The notes under the pieces were generated by a model. That model saw only the letters and a list, made by a program, of their open reading frames with translations. It was not told the DNA's origin and did no database searches. Of a DNA stretch of 52,280 nucleotides, positions 9,386 to 18,131 are shown piece by piece. The DNA lies in assembly GCA_004210805.1 (NCBI GenBank), contig SDXZ01000010.1, positions 1 to 52,280 on the forward strand, in the 5' to 3' direction. This stretch comes from Acidovorax sp. Its GTDB lineage: Bacteria; Pseudomonadota; Gammaproteobacteria; Burkholderiales; Burkholderiaceae_C. Position 1 is the stretch's first letter. Each line of letters opens with the position of its first letter. Position numbers and translations under genes: made by a program.

Positions 9386-10603
9386 ATGAAGACGCGACAT
9401 TTCAAGCTCTCTCCCACTGCCCTTGCCCTGATCGCCGCCTGCGTGCTGGCCACTGGTGGCGCCCTGGTTTTCTCGGGCGCATCGCGCGCCGCCGATGAAC
9501 CCAAGGCCAACCAGCCGCGCCCCGCGCTCACGGTGAGCACGGCCCAGCCGCAGCGCACGTCCGTGCCCCTGCGCCTGGCGGCCAACGGCAACGTGGCCGC
9601 GTGGCAGGAGGCGAGCATCGGCGCCGAGAGCAATGGCTTGCGGTTGACCGATGTGCGCGTGAACGTGGGCGACGTGGTCAAGGCCGGCCAGGTGCTGGCC
9701 ACCTTCTCGGCCGAGACCGTGCAGGCCGACGTGGCGCAGATGCGCGCGAGCCTGCTGGAAGCGCAGGCCAACGCGGCCGAAGCCGCGGCCAATGCCGACC
9801 GGGCCCGGTCGCTGCAGACCACTGGCGCTTTAAGCCAGCAGCAGATCCAGCAATACACCACGGCCGAGAAGACTGCGCAGGCCCGTGTGGAGGCTGCCCG
9901 TGCCACGCTCAACGCGCAGCAACTGCGCCTGAAATACACGCAGGTGGTGGCGCCCGACAGCGGCATCATCTCGGCCCGCACCGCCACCGTGGGTGCGGTG
10001 GTGGGCGCGGGCACCGAGCTGTTTCGCATGGTGCGCAAGGGCCGGCTGGAATGGCGTGCCGAGGTCACCTCGACCGAGCTGCGCCGCATCCAGCCGGGTG
10101 CCAAGGTCAGCGTGACGGCCGCCAGCGGCGCCGCGGCCGAAGGCACGGTGCGCATGATTGCGCCCACGGTCGACCCGCAGACGCGCAATGCGCTGGTGTA
10201 CGTGGACCTGCCCGCTCAGAGCGATTTCCGCGCCGGCATGTTTGCGCGCGGCGACTTCGCGCTGGGCGCGAGCGAGGCGCTCACCGTGCCGCAAGAGGCG
10301 CTGGTGGTGCGCGATGGTTTCTCGTACGTGTTTGTGGTGGGCGCCGAGCAGCGCGTGCAGATGCGCAAGGTGCAGACCGGCCGCCGCGTGGCCGACCGGG
10401 TCGAGGTGTTGTCGGGCCTGGACGCCAACGCTTCGGTGGCGGTGCGCGGCGCAGGTTTCTTGAACGACGGCGACCTGGTGCGGGTGGCGAACACGCCGGC
10501 TCCGGCCGCGGCTCCCGCGACCAGCAGCACGTCCCAGTTGCCGGATTTCAAGCAAAAAATGGCTCTAGCGCTTGTTGATAAAGCGTTTGCAGCTATCAAT
10601 TGA
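9386..10603 (+). CDS. RND efflux periplasmic adaptor (HlyD/AcrA-type membrane fusion protein)
   Basis: 405 aa from ATG 9386; an in-frame ATG at 9371 is the alternative. An N-terminal membrane anchor/signal (LALIAACVLATGGALVF) precedes the lipoyl-like half-motifs (GLRLTDVRVNVGDVVKAGQV and LKYTQVVAPDSGIISAR), an alpha-helical hairpin rich in Ala/Gln (~residues 105-180), then beta-barrel and membrane-proximal domains. It links the outer-membrane channel to the RND pump. The odd point is the C-terminus: the last 18 residues (FKQKMALALVDKAFAAIN) are encoded by a copy of a dispersed ~50 bp repeat, and the stop codon lies at the edge of that repeat. The pump gene follows 12 bp later, with its Shine-Dalgarno GAGGAG overlapping this stop. 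Confidence 0.92.
   Translation: MKTRHFKLSPTALALIAACVLATGGALVFSGASRAADEPKANQPRPALTVSTAQPQRTSVPLRLAANGNVAAWQEASIGAESNGLRLTDVRVNVGDVVKAGQVLATFSAETVQADVAQMRASLLEAQANAAEAAANADRARSLQTTGALSQQQIQQYTTAEKTAQARVEAARATLNAQQLRLKYTQVVAPDSGIISARTATVGAVVGAGTELFRMVRKGRLEWRAEVTSTELRRIQPGAKVSVTAASGAAAEGTVRMIAPTVDPQTRNALVYVDLPAQSDFRAGMFARGDFALGASEALTVPQEALVVRDGFSYVFVVGAEQRVQMRKVQTGRRVADRVEVLSGLDANASVAVRGAGFLNDGDLVRVANTPAPAAAPATSSTSQLPDFKQKMALALVDKAFAAIN
10551..10600 (+). repeat. Dispersed ~50 bp repeat, copy 1 (codes for adaptor C-terminus)
   Basis: The sequence AGCAAAAAATGGCTCTAGCG, then CTTGTTGATAAAGCG, then TTTGCAGCTATCAATTGA matches the copies at 19463-19519 (reverse), 33851-33893 (degenerate) and 38528-38577 (reverse). 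Shared core: GGCTCnAGCGCTTnTnnnnnAAGCG...AGCTAT, with the weak inverted core AGCGCTT/AAGCG. This copy lies inside the adaptor gene in the same orientation. I recall similar repeats in Acidovorax and related genomes; that could not be checked here. Confidence 0.7.
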
Positions 10604-10615
10604 GGAGCATTCCGC

Positions 10616-13600
10616 ATGAATGTATCCACCTGGTCCATCAAGAACCCGATACCGGCCTTGATGCTGTTTGTGCTGCTGACCTTCGGCGGCCTGCTGTCCT
10701 TCAACGCGATGAAGGTACAGAACTTCCCGGACATCGATCTGCCCACGATCTCGGTGACTGTGGCGCTGCCCGGCGCCTCGCCCGCTCAGCTTGAAAACGA
10801 TGTGGCGCGCAAGATCGAGAACAGCATCGCCACGCTGCAGGACCTAAAGCACATCTACACCAAGGTGCAGGACGGCGGCGCCACCATCACCGCCGAGTTC
10901 CGGCTTGAAAAGCCCACGCAGGAGGCGCTGGACGATGTGCGCTCCGCCGTGGCCCGCGTGCGCGGCGATCTGCCGGGTGACGTGCGTGACCCCATCGTGA
11001 CCAAGATGGACCTGGCCGCCCAGCCGGTGCTGGCGTTCACCATTGCCTCGACCCGCATGGACGACGAAGCGCTGTCATGGTTTGTCGACGACACCGTGGC
11101 CAAGAAGCTGCTGGCCGTGCGCGGCGTGGGTGCGGTCAACCGCGTCGGCGGCGTGCAGCGCCAGGTCCATGTGGCGCTCGACCCGGTGAAGCTGCAGGCG
11201 CTCAACGCCTCGGCGGCCGACATATCGCGCCAGCTGCGGCTGGTGCAAACCGAGAGCGCCGGCGGCCGCACCGACCTGGGCGGCAGCGAGCAGCCCGTGC
11301 GCACGCTGGCCACCGTGCAGTCGGCGCAGGAGCTGGCGGACCTCACGCTGTCCCTGTCGGACGGCCGCCATGTGCGGCTCGACCAAGTGGCGACGGTGAC
11401 GGACACGATTGCCGAACCGCGCGCGTTGGCCCTGCTCAACGGCAAGCCCGTGGTGGGCTTCGAGGTGGCGCGCAGCAAGGGCGCGAGCGAGATCGAAGTC
11501 GGCGGCGCGGTACAGGCTGCGCTCAAGGACTTGCGCGCTCAGCACCCTGACCTCGAGATCACCGAGGCCTTCAACTTCGTGCAGCCCGTGCAGGAGGAAT
11601 ACGACGGATCCATGCACCTGCTGTATGAAGGCGCGCTGCTGGCCGTGCTGGTCGTGTGGCTGTTCCTGCGCGACTGGCGTGCGACGTTTGTCTCGGCCGT
11701 GGCGCTGCCGCTGTCGGTGATTCCGGCGTTCATCGGCATGCACCTGCTGGGCTTCTCGATCAACGTGATCACGCTGCTGGCGATGTCGCTGGTGGTGGGC
11801 ATTCTGGTGGACGATGCCATCGTGGAGGTCGAGAACATCGTGCGCCACCTGCGCATGGGCAAGACGCCCTACCAGGCTGCCATGGAGGCGGCCGACGAGA
11901 TTGGCCTGGCGGTGGTGGCCACCACCTTCACGCTGATCGCGGTGTTTTTGCCCACGGCGTTCATGAGCGGCATTGCCGGCAAATTCTTCAAGCAGTTCGG
12001 CTGGACGGCGTCGCTCGCGGTGTTTGCCAGCCTGGTGGTGGCGCGGGTGCTCACGCCCATGATGGCGGCGTACATCTTGAAGCCCATCGTGGACGACCAC
12101 AAGGACCCGCGCTGGATGACGGTGTACCTGCGCTGGGCGGCGTGGTGCGTCAAGCACCGCTGGATCACCTTCATCGCGACGGCAGCGTTTTTCATCGGCT
12201 CGCTGGCGCTGATCCCGCTGCTGCCCACCGGCTTCATTCCACCGGACGACAACTCGCAGACCCAGGTGTATCTGGAGCTGCCGCCCGGCGCCACGCTGGC
12301 GCAAACCCGGGCCGCCTCCGAAGATGCACGCGCGCGCATCGCCAAGGTCGAGCACGTGCAGAGCGTCTACACCACCATCGGCGGGGGCTCGGCGGGTGCC
12401 GACCCCTTCATGGGCGGCGCGGGCGCCGAGACGCGCAAGGCGACGCTCACCATCTTGCTGGCCGAGCGCGGCGACCGGCCGCGCAAGCAGGGCATTGAGA
12501 ACAAGATCCGCAGCGCGCTGGAAACGCTGCCGGGCGTGCGCAGCAAGGTCGGCCTCGGCGGATCGGGCGAGAAATACGTGCTGGTGCTCACGGGCGACGA
12601 CCCCCAGGCGCTGACCACGGCGGCGCTGGCGGTGGAGAAAGACCTGCGCACCATTCCCGGCCTGGGCAGCGTTGCTTCCACGGCCAGCCTGGTGCGTTCC
12701 GAGATCGCGGTGCGCCCCGACTTTGCGCGCGCCGCCGACCTGGGTGTGACCAGCAGCGCTATCGCTGAGACTTTGCGCATCGCCACCGTGGGCGACTACG
12801 ACGTGTCGCTGCCCAAGCTCAACCTGGCCTCGCGCCAGGTGCCCATCGTGGTCAAGCTTGACGACGATGCGCGCCAGGACCTGTCGCTGCTCGAGCGCCT
12901 GGCGGTGCCCGGCAGCAAGGGCCCGGTGATGCTCGGCCAGGTGGCCACGCTGGAGTTCAGCGGCGGCCCCGCCGTGGTGGACCGCTACGACCGCGCCCGC
13001 AACGTGAACTTCGAGATCGAGCTCTCGGGCCAGCCGCTGGGCGACGTGACCAAGGCCGTCGAGGAACTGCCCTCCATCAAGAACCTGCCGCCCGGCGTGC
13101 GCCAGATCACGATTGGCGACGCCGAAATGATGGGCGAGCTGTTCGCGAGCTTCGGCCTGGCCATGCTCACCGGTGTGCTGTGCATCTACATCGTGCTGGT
13201 GCTGCTGTTCAAGGACTTCCTGCACCCGGTGACCATCCTGGCGGCACTGCCGCTGTCGCTGGGCGGGGCGTTCGTGGGCCTGCTGATCGCGCAAAAGAGT
13301 TTTTCGATGCCTTCGCTCATCGGGTTGATCATGCTGATGGGCATTGCCACCAAGAACTCCATCCTGCTGGTCGAATACGCGATCCTCGCGCGGCGCGAGC
13401 ACGGCATGACGCGCTTCGAGGCGCTGATCGACGCGTGCCACAAACGCGCTCGGCCGATCATCATGACCACGCTGGCCATGGGGGCGGGCATGATGCCGAT
13501 TGCGCTGGGGATTGGCGCGGCCGACTCGAGTTTCCGCTCGCCCATGGCGGTGGCGGTGATTGGTGGTTTGATCACCTCGACGCTGCTGAGCCTGCTCGTT

Positions 13601-13726
13601 ATTCCCGCCGTGTTCACGGGGGTCGATGATGTCGGCCAGTGGTTTGGGCGCACGCTGCGCCGGCTGCGGGGCGCCCACCATGAGCACCCGCCTGCGGTGC
13701 CGCAGACACCGCCACCGGTGCAGTGA
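10616..13726 (+). CDS. RND-family inner-membrane efflux pump (HAE1/AcrB-like permease)
   Basis: 1,036 aa, the full usual length. It starts MNVSTWSIKNPIPALMLFV with a strong GAGGAG Shine-Dalgarno sequence. The proton-relay residues are present: Asp399-Asp400 in VVGILVDDAIVEVENI (TM4) and Lys913 in GIATKNSILLVEYA (TM10), matching Asp407/Asp408 and Lys940 of AcrB. Two large periplasmic loops follow TM1 and TM7 (residues ~35-330 and ~560-870). As the last gene of the TetR-OMF-MFP-RND operon it supplies the energised transporter, driven by proton import. Substrate class (drug, dye, solvent, signal) cannot be read from sequence. The hydrophilic tail (HHEHPPAVPQTPPPVQ) is Pro-rich and probably disordered. 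Confidence 0.95.
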   Translation: MNVSTWSIKNPIPALMLFVLLTFGGLLSFNAMKVQNFPDIDLPTISVTVALPGASPAQLENDVARKIENSIATLQDLKHIYTKVQDGGATITAEFRLEKPTQEALDDVRSAVARVRGDLPGDVRDPIVTKMDLAAQPVLAFTIASTRMDDEALSWFVDDTVAKKLLAVRGVGAVNRVGGVQRQVHVALDPVKLQALNASAADISRQLRLVQTESAGGRTDLGGSEQPVRTLATVQSAQELADLTLSLSDGRHVRLDQVATVTDTIAEPRALALLNGKPVVGFEVARSKGASEIEVGGAVQAALKDLRAQHPDLEITEAFNFVQPVQEEYDGSMHLLYEGALLAVLVVWLFLRDWRATFVSAVALPLSVIPAFIGMHLLGFSINVITLLAMSLVVGILVDDAIVEVENIVRHLRMGKTPYQAAMEAADEIGLAVVATTFTLIAVFLPTAFMSGIAGKFFKQFGWTASLAVFASLVVARVLTPMMAAYILKPIVDDHKDPRWMTVYLRWAAWCVKHRWITFIATAAFFIGSLALIPLLPTGFIPPDDNSQTQVYLELPPGATLAQTRAASEDARARIAKVEHVQSVYTTIGGGSAGADPFMGGAGAETRKATLTILLAERGDRPRKQGIENKIRSALETLPGVRSKVGLGGSGEKYVLVLTGDDPQALTTAALAVEKDLRTIPGLGSVASTASLVRSEIAVRPDFARAADLGVTSSAIAETLRIATVGDYDVSLPKLNLASRQVPIVVKLDDDARQDLSLLERLAVPGSKGPVMLGQVATLEFSGGPAVVDRYDRARNVNFEIELSGQPLGDVTKAVEELPSIKNLPPGVRQITIGDAEMMGELFASFGLAMLTGVLCIYIVLVLLFKDFLHPVTILAALPLSLGGAFVGLLIAQKSFSMPSLIGLIMLMGIATKNSILLVEYAILARREHGMTRFEALIDACHKRARPIIMTTLAMGAGMMPIALGIGAADSSFRSPMAVAVIGGLITSTLLSLLVIPAVFTGVDDVGQWFGRTLRRLRGAHHEHPPAVPQTPPPVQ

Positions 13727-13767
13727 CGGTGATTGCGCTGCCTGACAGAGTTTCTTTCGGCGGAAAA

Positions 13768-13785
13768 GCCGGGAAATCACCCGGC
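13768..13785. terminator. Short hairpin after the efflux operon
   Basis: GCCGGG-AAATCA-CCCGGC forms a perfect 6-bp stem 42 bp after the pump stop codon. No T-run follows, so it is a weak candidate for an intrinsic terminator or simply a chance hairpin. Confidence 0.3.
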
Positions 13786-13834
13786 AGGCAGACGCTTTGG
13801 CGGCGGGTAGGCGTTAGATAATGTAACGAGCACC

Positions 13835-15046
13835 ATGAACCTCGTCAGCCTCGACATCGAATCCATCCAGCTGGGCCAACCGCTGCCTTTTGTGCTGCGG
13901 GGCTCGGATGGGGTGTTGCTGGCGCAAAAGGGCTACGTCATCCGCACCCGCGAAGAGTTGGCCACGATGGTCGCCCGGGGCCGCCAGCTGTGTGTGGACA
14001 CCGACGAATCGGGCGGCAGCCACCGGGCTTACCTGGCGCAGCTGCAGCGCATGCTGATGGCGGACACCAACCTGGGCGAGATCGCCGCCATGAAGATGAC
14101 AGCCGCCGAGGACCCTGCCAGCCGCGGCCGGGGCGGCCGGGCACTGCCCGACTGGCCCGAGCTGCAGTTGCGCGCCACCCAGGTGTTGCGCGCGCCCTCG
14201 CCCACCGACTTTGGCGGGCGCTTCCAGTCGCTGCACGACGAATTGGCCCGCCATTGCGAACACATACCCGATGCCACGCTGCTCGGGCTGGTTTATTTGT
14301 CGACGCAAGAGACGCGCATGTACAGCGCCACCCACGCCATGCTGGTCAGTTGTGTGTGCATGGTCGTCGCGCGCGAGATGCTGCACTGGCCTGCCGCGCG
14401 CGTGCAGCAGCTGGGGCATGCGGCGCTCAGCATGAACATCTCCATGACGGAGCTGCAGGACCAGCTGGCCCAGCAGACCCATCCGCTCACGGCCCAGCAA
14501 ATCTCCGCGGTCGAGGACCATGCCGCCCGGTCGGAAGCGCTGCTGCGCACGCTGGGCGTGGCCGACCCGCTGTGGCTGGAGGCGGTGCGCTGCCACCACC
14601 ACCGCTCCCCCGGCCCGCTGGCCAAAAAGACCGAGGCCCAGCAAATGGCGCGGCTGCTGCAGCGCGCCGACATCTTTGGCGCCCGCCTGGCACCGCGCGC
14701 TGCCCGCCTGCCCATGCCCGTCACGGCCGCCATGCAGGCCAGCTATTACGACGAGGACCACCAGGTGGACGAAGCTGGCTCCGCCCTCGTCAAGACCCTG
14801 GGGGTGTATCCCCCGGGTGCCTTTGTGCGGCTGGCGAGCCAGGAGGTGGGCGTGGTCGTGCGCCGGGGCACCACGGCCACCACCCCGCGCGTAGCGGTGG
14901 TGACCAACCGCGAAGGCATGCCCACGGGCGAGCCCATTCCGCGCGACACCGGCATGCCGCCCTGGAAAGTTACCGGTGTGGTGGCTTTCAAGGACGTGCG
15001 CGTCAAGCTTTCGCTCGATCGCCTGCTGGGCCTGAGCCTCAGCTAG
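13835..15046 (+). CDS. Degenerate HD-GYP-like signalling protein, probably catalytically dead
   Basis: 403 aa. An N-terminal DUF3391-like stretch (VSLDIESIQLGQPLPFVL, GYVIRTREEL) and a C-terminal HD-GYP-type fold are recognisable: His167 in SATHAML, the CHHHR run (His254-256, where HHE normally stands) and Asp279 in RADIFGAR. The defining HD-x-GK motif is absent: AALLHDIGK of the family is replaced by AALSMNISM, so His-Asp become Met200-Asn201, and no GYP motif is seen after the His run (SPGP instead). Family members cleave cyclic di-GMP; with the metal-binding pair lost this one is more likely a c-di-GMP-binding or scaffold protein. No operon partner; a GATAAT box at 13817 lies close to the start. 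Confidence 0.75.
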   Translation: MNLVSLDIESIQLGQPLPFVLRGSDGVLLAQKGYVIRTREELATMVARGRQLCVDTDESGGSHRAYLAQLQRMLMADTNLGEIAAMKMTAAEDPASRGRGGRALPDWPELQLRATQVLRAPSPTDFGGRFQSLHDELARHCEHIPDATLLGLVYLSTQETRMYSATHAMLVSCVCMVVAREMLHWPAARVQQLGHAALSMNISMTELQDQLAQQTHPLTAQQISAVEDHAARSEALLRTLGVADPLWLEAVRCHHHRSPGPLAKKTEAQQMARLLQRADIFGARLAPRAARLPMPVTAAMQASYYDEDHQVDEAGSALVKTLGVYPPGAFVRLASQEVGVVVRRGTTATTPRVAVVTNREGMPTGEPIPRDTGMPPWKVTGVVAFKDVRVKLSLDRLLGLSLS

Positions 15047-15401
15047 GCGCGTCGCGCTGCCGGCTGCAACACCCGCACGCCCGCTCTCGCTCTCGCCCGC
15101 TGACGGGCATCCCCCTCGGACTGCTCGACGCCGAGACGCCGCTCAGCAGCGCGTGTCGGCAGATCCCTCCAGCGTTACGCACGGCAGCGCGACGCTCCCC
15201 ACACCTTTTCAGCGGTTCGCCGCCGCCCAGCCCGGCCGCCTGCTCCGGGCCGTCGTGCGTCAACCCCCCGCCGCCTGTCCAAAAAAACATGAATCCAAAG
15301 TACTGCGCGCAACGTATACCGATCAGTACAAATAAAAACTCATGTGGACAAAAAATAATGAAACGGTTAAATTGGCGCTGAACCCCCACGCTGGATGTCC
15401 T
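15047..15401. other. 355-bp intergenic stretch
   Basis: The first ~240 bp are GC-rich with no convincing reading frame. The last ~70 bp (15295-15365) turn AT-rich (CGTATACCGATCAGTACAAA, AAAAAATAATG) and probably hold the promoter of the downstream peroxidase gene. No repeat or RNA gene was recognised. Confidence 0.5.
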
Positions 15402-15998
15402 ATGAAAACGCTTTCCCGCCGCCTCCTTCCCGCCGTGAGCCTGGTGCTCGCGATGGCCTTCGTGCCGGCGGCGTGGGCGCAGCAGCCGCCCGCTGCGCAG
15501 GGGACCAGCTGCCCCGCCACGCTGCAGCACACCGCCCTCCGGCTGCAGGATGAAAAGCCGCAGTCGCTGTGCCAGTACAGCGGCAAGGTGGTGCTGGTGG
15601 TCAACACCGCCAGCTTCTGTGGCTTTACCGGACAGTACAAAGGACTGGAAGAGCTGTACGCCCGCTACAAGGACAAAGGTCTGGTGGTGCTGGGCTTCCC
15701 CTCCAACGATTTCTCGCAAGAGACCGGCAGCAACCAGCAGATTGCGGATTTCTGCGAGAACACCTTCGGCGTCAAATTTCCGATGTTCGCCAAGACCAGC
15801 GTGAAGGGCGCGGACGCCTCGCCCTTGTTCCGCCAGCTCACCGAGCTGTCAGGCACGGCACCCCGCTGGAATTTCCACAAATACCTGCTCGCGCGTGACG
15901 GCAAGCTGGTCGACCAGTACTCCAGCCTCACCGCCCCCGACAACAAGGGGCTGGTGCGCGCCATCGAACAGCAACTTGCTGTTGCCCCAGCACGCTGA
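15402..15998 (+). CDS. Exported glutathione peroxidase (Cys type)
   Basis: 198 aa. The ATG at 15402 gives a clear Sec signal peptide (RRLLPAVSLVLAMAFVPAAW, cleavage near AWA-QQ), so the enzyme acts in the periplasm; an upstream in-frame start at 15342 would spoil this signal. The peroxidatic Cys73 sits in NTASFCGFTGQYKGLEELY and the Trp-Asn pair in PRWNFHKYLL (Trp156, Asn157). The usual FPCNQF motif reads FPSNDF, so the catalytic-tetrad Gln and the second Cys are changed, a variant I believe is common in proteobacterial exported members. It reduces hydroperoxides, more likely with thioredoxin-type partners than glutathione. It stands just before the oxidative-stress/lipid cluster but is separated from it by a disrupted region. 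Confidence 0.88.
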   Translation: MKTLSRRLLPAVSLVLAMAFVPAAWAQQPPAAQGTSCPATLQHTALRLQDEKPQSLCQYSGKVVLVVNTASFCGFTGQYKGLEELYARYKDKGLVVLGFPSNDFSQETGSNQQIADFCENTFGVKFPMFAKTSVKGADASPLFRQLTELSGTAPRWNFHKYLLARDGKLVDQYSSLTAPDNKGLVRAIEQQLAVAPAR

Positions 15999-16221
15999 TT
16001 GCAATGATTTCTTTACGTTTCTTTAAAAAAAATGCAGCGAAGGGCTGGAACTTCGCCAGCGGGCCCTCACTCTATTTACGGCGCAACGCAATTGCGCACC
16101 GTTCAGTTTTAGTGTTGCGAAGCCTTTCGGTCCCCCGGGTTCCGACTGACCTCCTGGAGCGCTTCTCCTCCCTCCCTCTCTTATTCGTTTCGGGACGCTT
16201 CGCAACCTTTTTATTCCATGT
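15999..16221. other. Unexplained ~220-bp segment replacing the 5' part of the flavoprotein gene
   Basis: The segment begins AT-rich (TTCTTTAAAAAAAATG) and carries several inverted repeats: GCGAAG/CTTCGC at 16037-16042 and 16051-16056, GCGCAA/TTGCGC at 16081-16097, and a longer pair GTTGCGAAGC (about 16113-16122) and GCTTCGCAAC (about 16197-16206). The last pair encloses ~75 bp with a pyrimidine-rich run (CTCCTCCCTCCCTCTC). It abuts the point (16222) where flavoprotein homology begins abruptly. It could be a small structured element, a deletion scar or an assembly artefact. Confidence 0.5.
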
Positions 16222-17289
16222 GTCGAGACGGCCAAGTCGGACATGTCGTTTTCGGTGCAGGTGCCGGGCGCCCTGGGCGGGCGCGCACTGGAGTGGAGCG
16301 GCACCAACCTCAGCACCGTGTTTGCCCAGCGCAGCAACCTGCTCAACCCCCGCTTCTTGGGCATGCTGCGCGACCTGCTGCGTTTCAACAAGCTGTGCAC
16401 CCGCATCGCACAGGCGCAGGCTGAGCCCGCGCTGATGCAGCCCCTGGGCGACTTCTTGCGCGAGCACCGCTTTGGCGACGCCTTCCGCGACTGGTACTTT
16501 TTGCCCATGCTGGGCTGCATCTGGAGCTGCCCCACCGACCAGATGCTCAAGTTCCCCGTGGCCACCATGATCCGGTTTTGCCACAACCACGGCCTCATCC
16601 AGGTGAGCAACCGCCCGCAGTGGTGGACGGTGGCCGGTGGCGCGCGCCACTACGTGGACAAGATCGTGGCGGGCATTGCCGACAAGCGCCTGAACACCCC
16701 CGTGCGTCGCGTCGAGCGCGATGCGGCCGGCGTGCGTGTGGTCACCCACGGCGCGGTCGAGCACTTCGACCAGGTGGTGCTGGCCACCCATTCCGACCAG
16801 TCCCTCGCGCTACTGGCCCAGCCCACCACGCAGGAGCGGGCTGTGCTCGGCTCCATCCGCTACCAGGCCAACCGTGCCGTGCTGCACACCGACACCTCGG
16901 TGCTGCCCGCACGCCGCGCCGCCTGGGCCGCGTGGAACTACGAACGCGCTCAGCAGCGCAGCCGCGAATCGGCCCGTGTGTGCCTGCACTACCTCATCAA
17001 CCAGCTGCAGCCCGTGCCATTTGCGCAGCCAGTGGTGGTGTCGCTCAACCCGGTGCGCGACATTGCGCCAGAACATGTGATCGGCAGCTACGAATACGCC
17101 CACCCCGTGTTCGACATGGCCGCCATCCGCGCCCAGCAGCAACTCTCGCGGATCCAGGGGCGCGAGCGCACCTGGTACTGCGGCGCCTGGACGGGCTACG
17201 GCTTTCACGAAGACGGTCTCAAATCCGGCCTGGCCGTGGCCGAGCAACTGCTCGCGGCCGTGCCCGCACCGTTGGCGGAGGCCGCTTGA
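16222..17289 (+). pseudogene. FAD-dependent amine-oxidase-family oxidoreductase lacking its FAD-binding N-terminus
   Basis: Homology starts mid-protein at VETAKSDMSFSVQVPG (16222). The first usable start is ATG 16243, giving 348 aa; an in-frame stop lies at 16147. Full-length relatives begin ~80-90 residues earlier with a GxGxxG Rossmann motif that holds FAD, and no such motif can be found in any frame upstream. The remainder is well preserved: DWYFLPMLGCIWSCPTDQML, TVAGGARHYVDKI, LATHSDQSLALL and the C-terminal CGAWTGYGFHEDGLKSG FAD-contact segment. It is the first gene of the lipid cluster and overlaps the next gene by 4 nt. The lesion makes it very likely inactive unless an assembly error is responsible; the intact downstream sequence suggests the event is recent. 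Confidence 0.8.
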
Positions 17290-18128
17290 GCCACCCCGCT
17301 GCGCGTGCGACTCCGGCCGTACCCATGATCGGCTTCGGTCAGGTGCGCCACACCCGGCTGCGCCCGCAGCGGCACGCGTTTGCCTACCCTACGTTCTTCC
17401 TGATGCTGCCGCTGACTCGCCTGGCCGCAGCACCGGGCGCGCTGGCCGTCAACCGCCGCGGCCTCATCAGCTTTCATGACGCCGACCACGGCGACGGCCG
17501 CAGCGCCGCCGAGGGCGGGGCGCTGGCCTGGGTGCGCGAGTTGCTGCGCGCCGAGGGCATTGCCGATGCAGACGGCGAGGTCTGGCTGCACTGCTACCCC
17601 CGCGTGCTGGGCTACACCTTCAAACCCGTCAGCTTCTGGTATTGCCACCGCGCCGACGGCAGCCTGCGCGCCATCGTGGTGGAGGTGAACAACACTTTCG
17701 GCGAGCGCCATTGCTATCTGCTGGACGCGCCACGCTACGGCGTCGAACAACAGGCGCGCAAGGTGTTCCATGTGTCGCCGTTCTGCGAGGTCAGCGGCGA
17801 CTACCGCTTTCGTTTTCTGCGCACGGCGGCGACTGGGGCCACTGGTTCCACTGGTGCTGATGCATCTGCCGACGCGTCCGCAAATGTTGTGGGCCGCACC
17901 GTGGTGCGCATCGACCACGACGACGCGGCCGGCCCGCTGCTGCAGACCAGCGTGAGCGGCAGCCTGTACGCCATCACCCCCGAGACACTGCGCCGCGCGC
18001 TGTGGGGCTACCCGGCCATGACGCTGGCCATCATCGCGCGCATCCACTGGCAGGCCTTGCGCCTGTGGCTCAAGCGCGTGCGTTTTCACACCAAGCCCGA
18101 GGCGCCCGCCTCTCCCGTGACCCGTTGA
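17286..18128 (+). CDS. DUF1365 family protein
   Basis: 280 aa if started at TTG 17286, which overlaps the preceding stop (TTGA) and has GGAGG five bases upstream; ATG 17325 gives 267 aa. Signature segments: GFGQVRHTRLRPQRHAFAYP, FLMLPLTRL, GYTFKPVSFWYCHR (the DUF1365 core), EVNNTFGERHCYLL and KVFHVSPFCEVSGDYRFRF. The biochemical role is not established. It is regularly encoded between a flavin-dependent oxidoreductase and a cyclopropane-fatty-acid-synthase-like methyltransferase, so a role in fatty-acyl-chain modification is the usual guess. Residues ~180-205 are a low-complexity insert (ATGATGSTGADASADASAN) encoded by short imperfect repeats, probably a surface loop. Confidence 0.88.
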   Translation: MSHPAARATPAVPMIGFGQVRHTRLRPQRHAFAYPTFFLMLPLTRLAAAPGALAVNRRGLISFHDADHGDGRSAAEGGALAWVRELLRAEGIADADGEVWLHCYPRVLGYTFKPVSFWYCHRADGSLRAIVVEVNNTFGERHCYLLDAPRYGVEQQARKVFHVSPFCEVSGDYRFRFLRTAATGATGSTGADASADASANVVGRTVVRIDHDDAAGPLLQTSVSGSLYAITPETLRRALWGYPAMTLAIIARIHWQALRLWLKRVRFHTKPEAPASPVTR

Positions 18129-18131
18129 CCC

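Noticed and set aside
11075-13780. A 901-codon minus-strand open frame under the RND pump
   Set aside because: The pump frame has all transport motifs; the antisense product is His/Arg/Gln-rich with no recognisable domain.
16004-16220. Small plus-strand reading frame (MISLRFFKKNAAKGW...) after the peroxidase gene
   Set aside because: It has no ribosome site and no family features, and it runs in another frame into the flavoprotein gene; better viewed as part of the disrupted segment.
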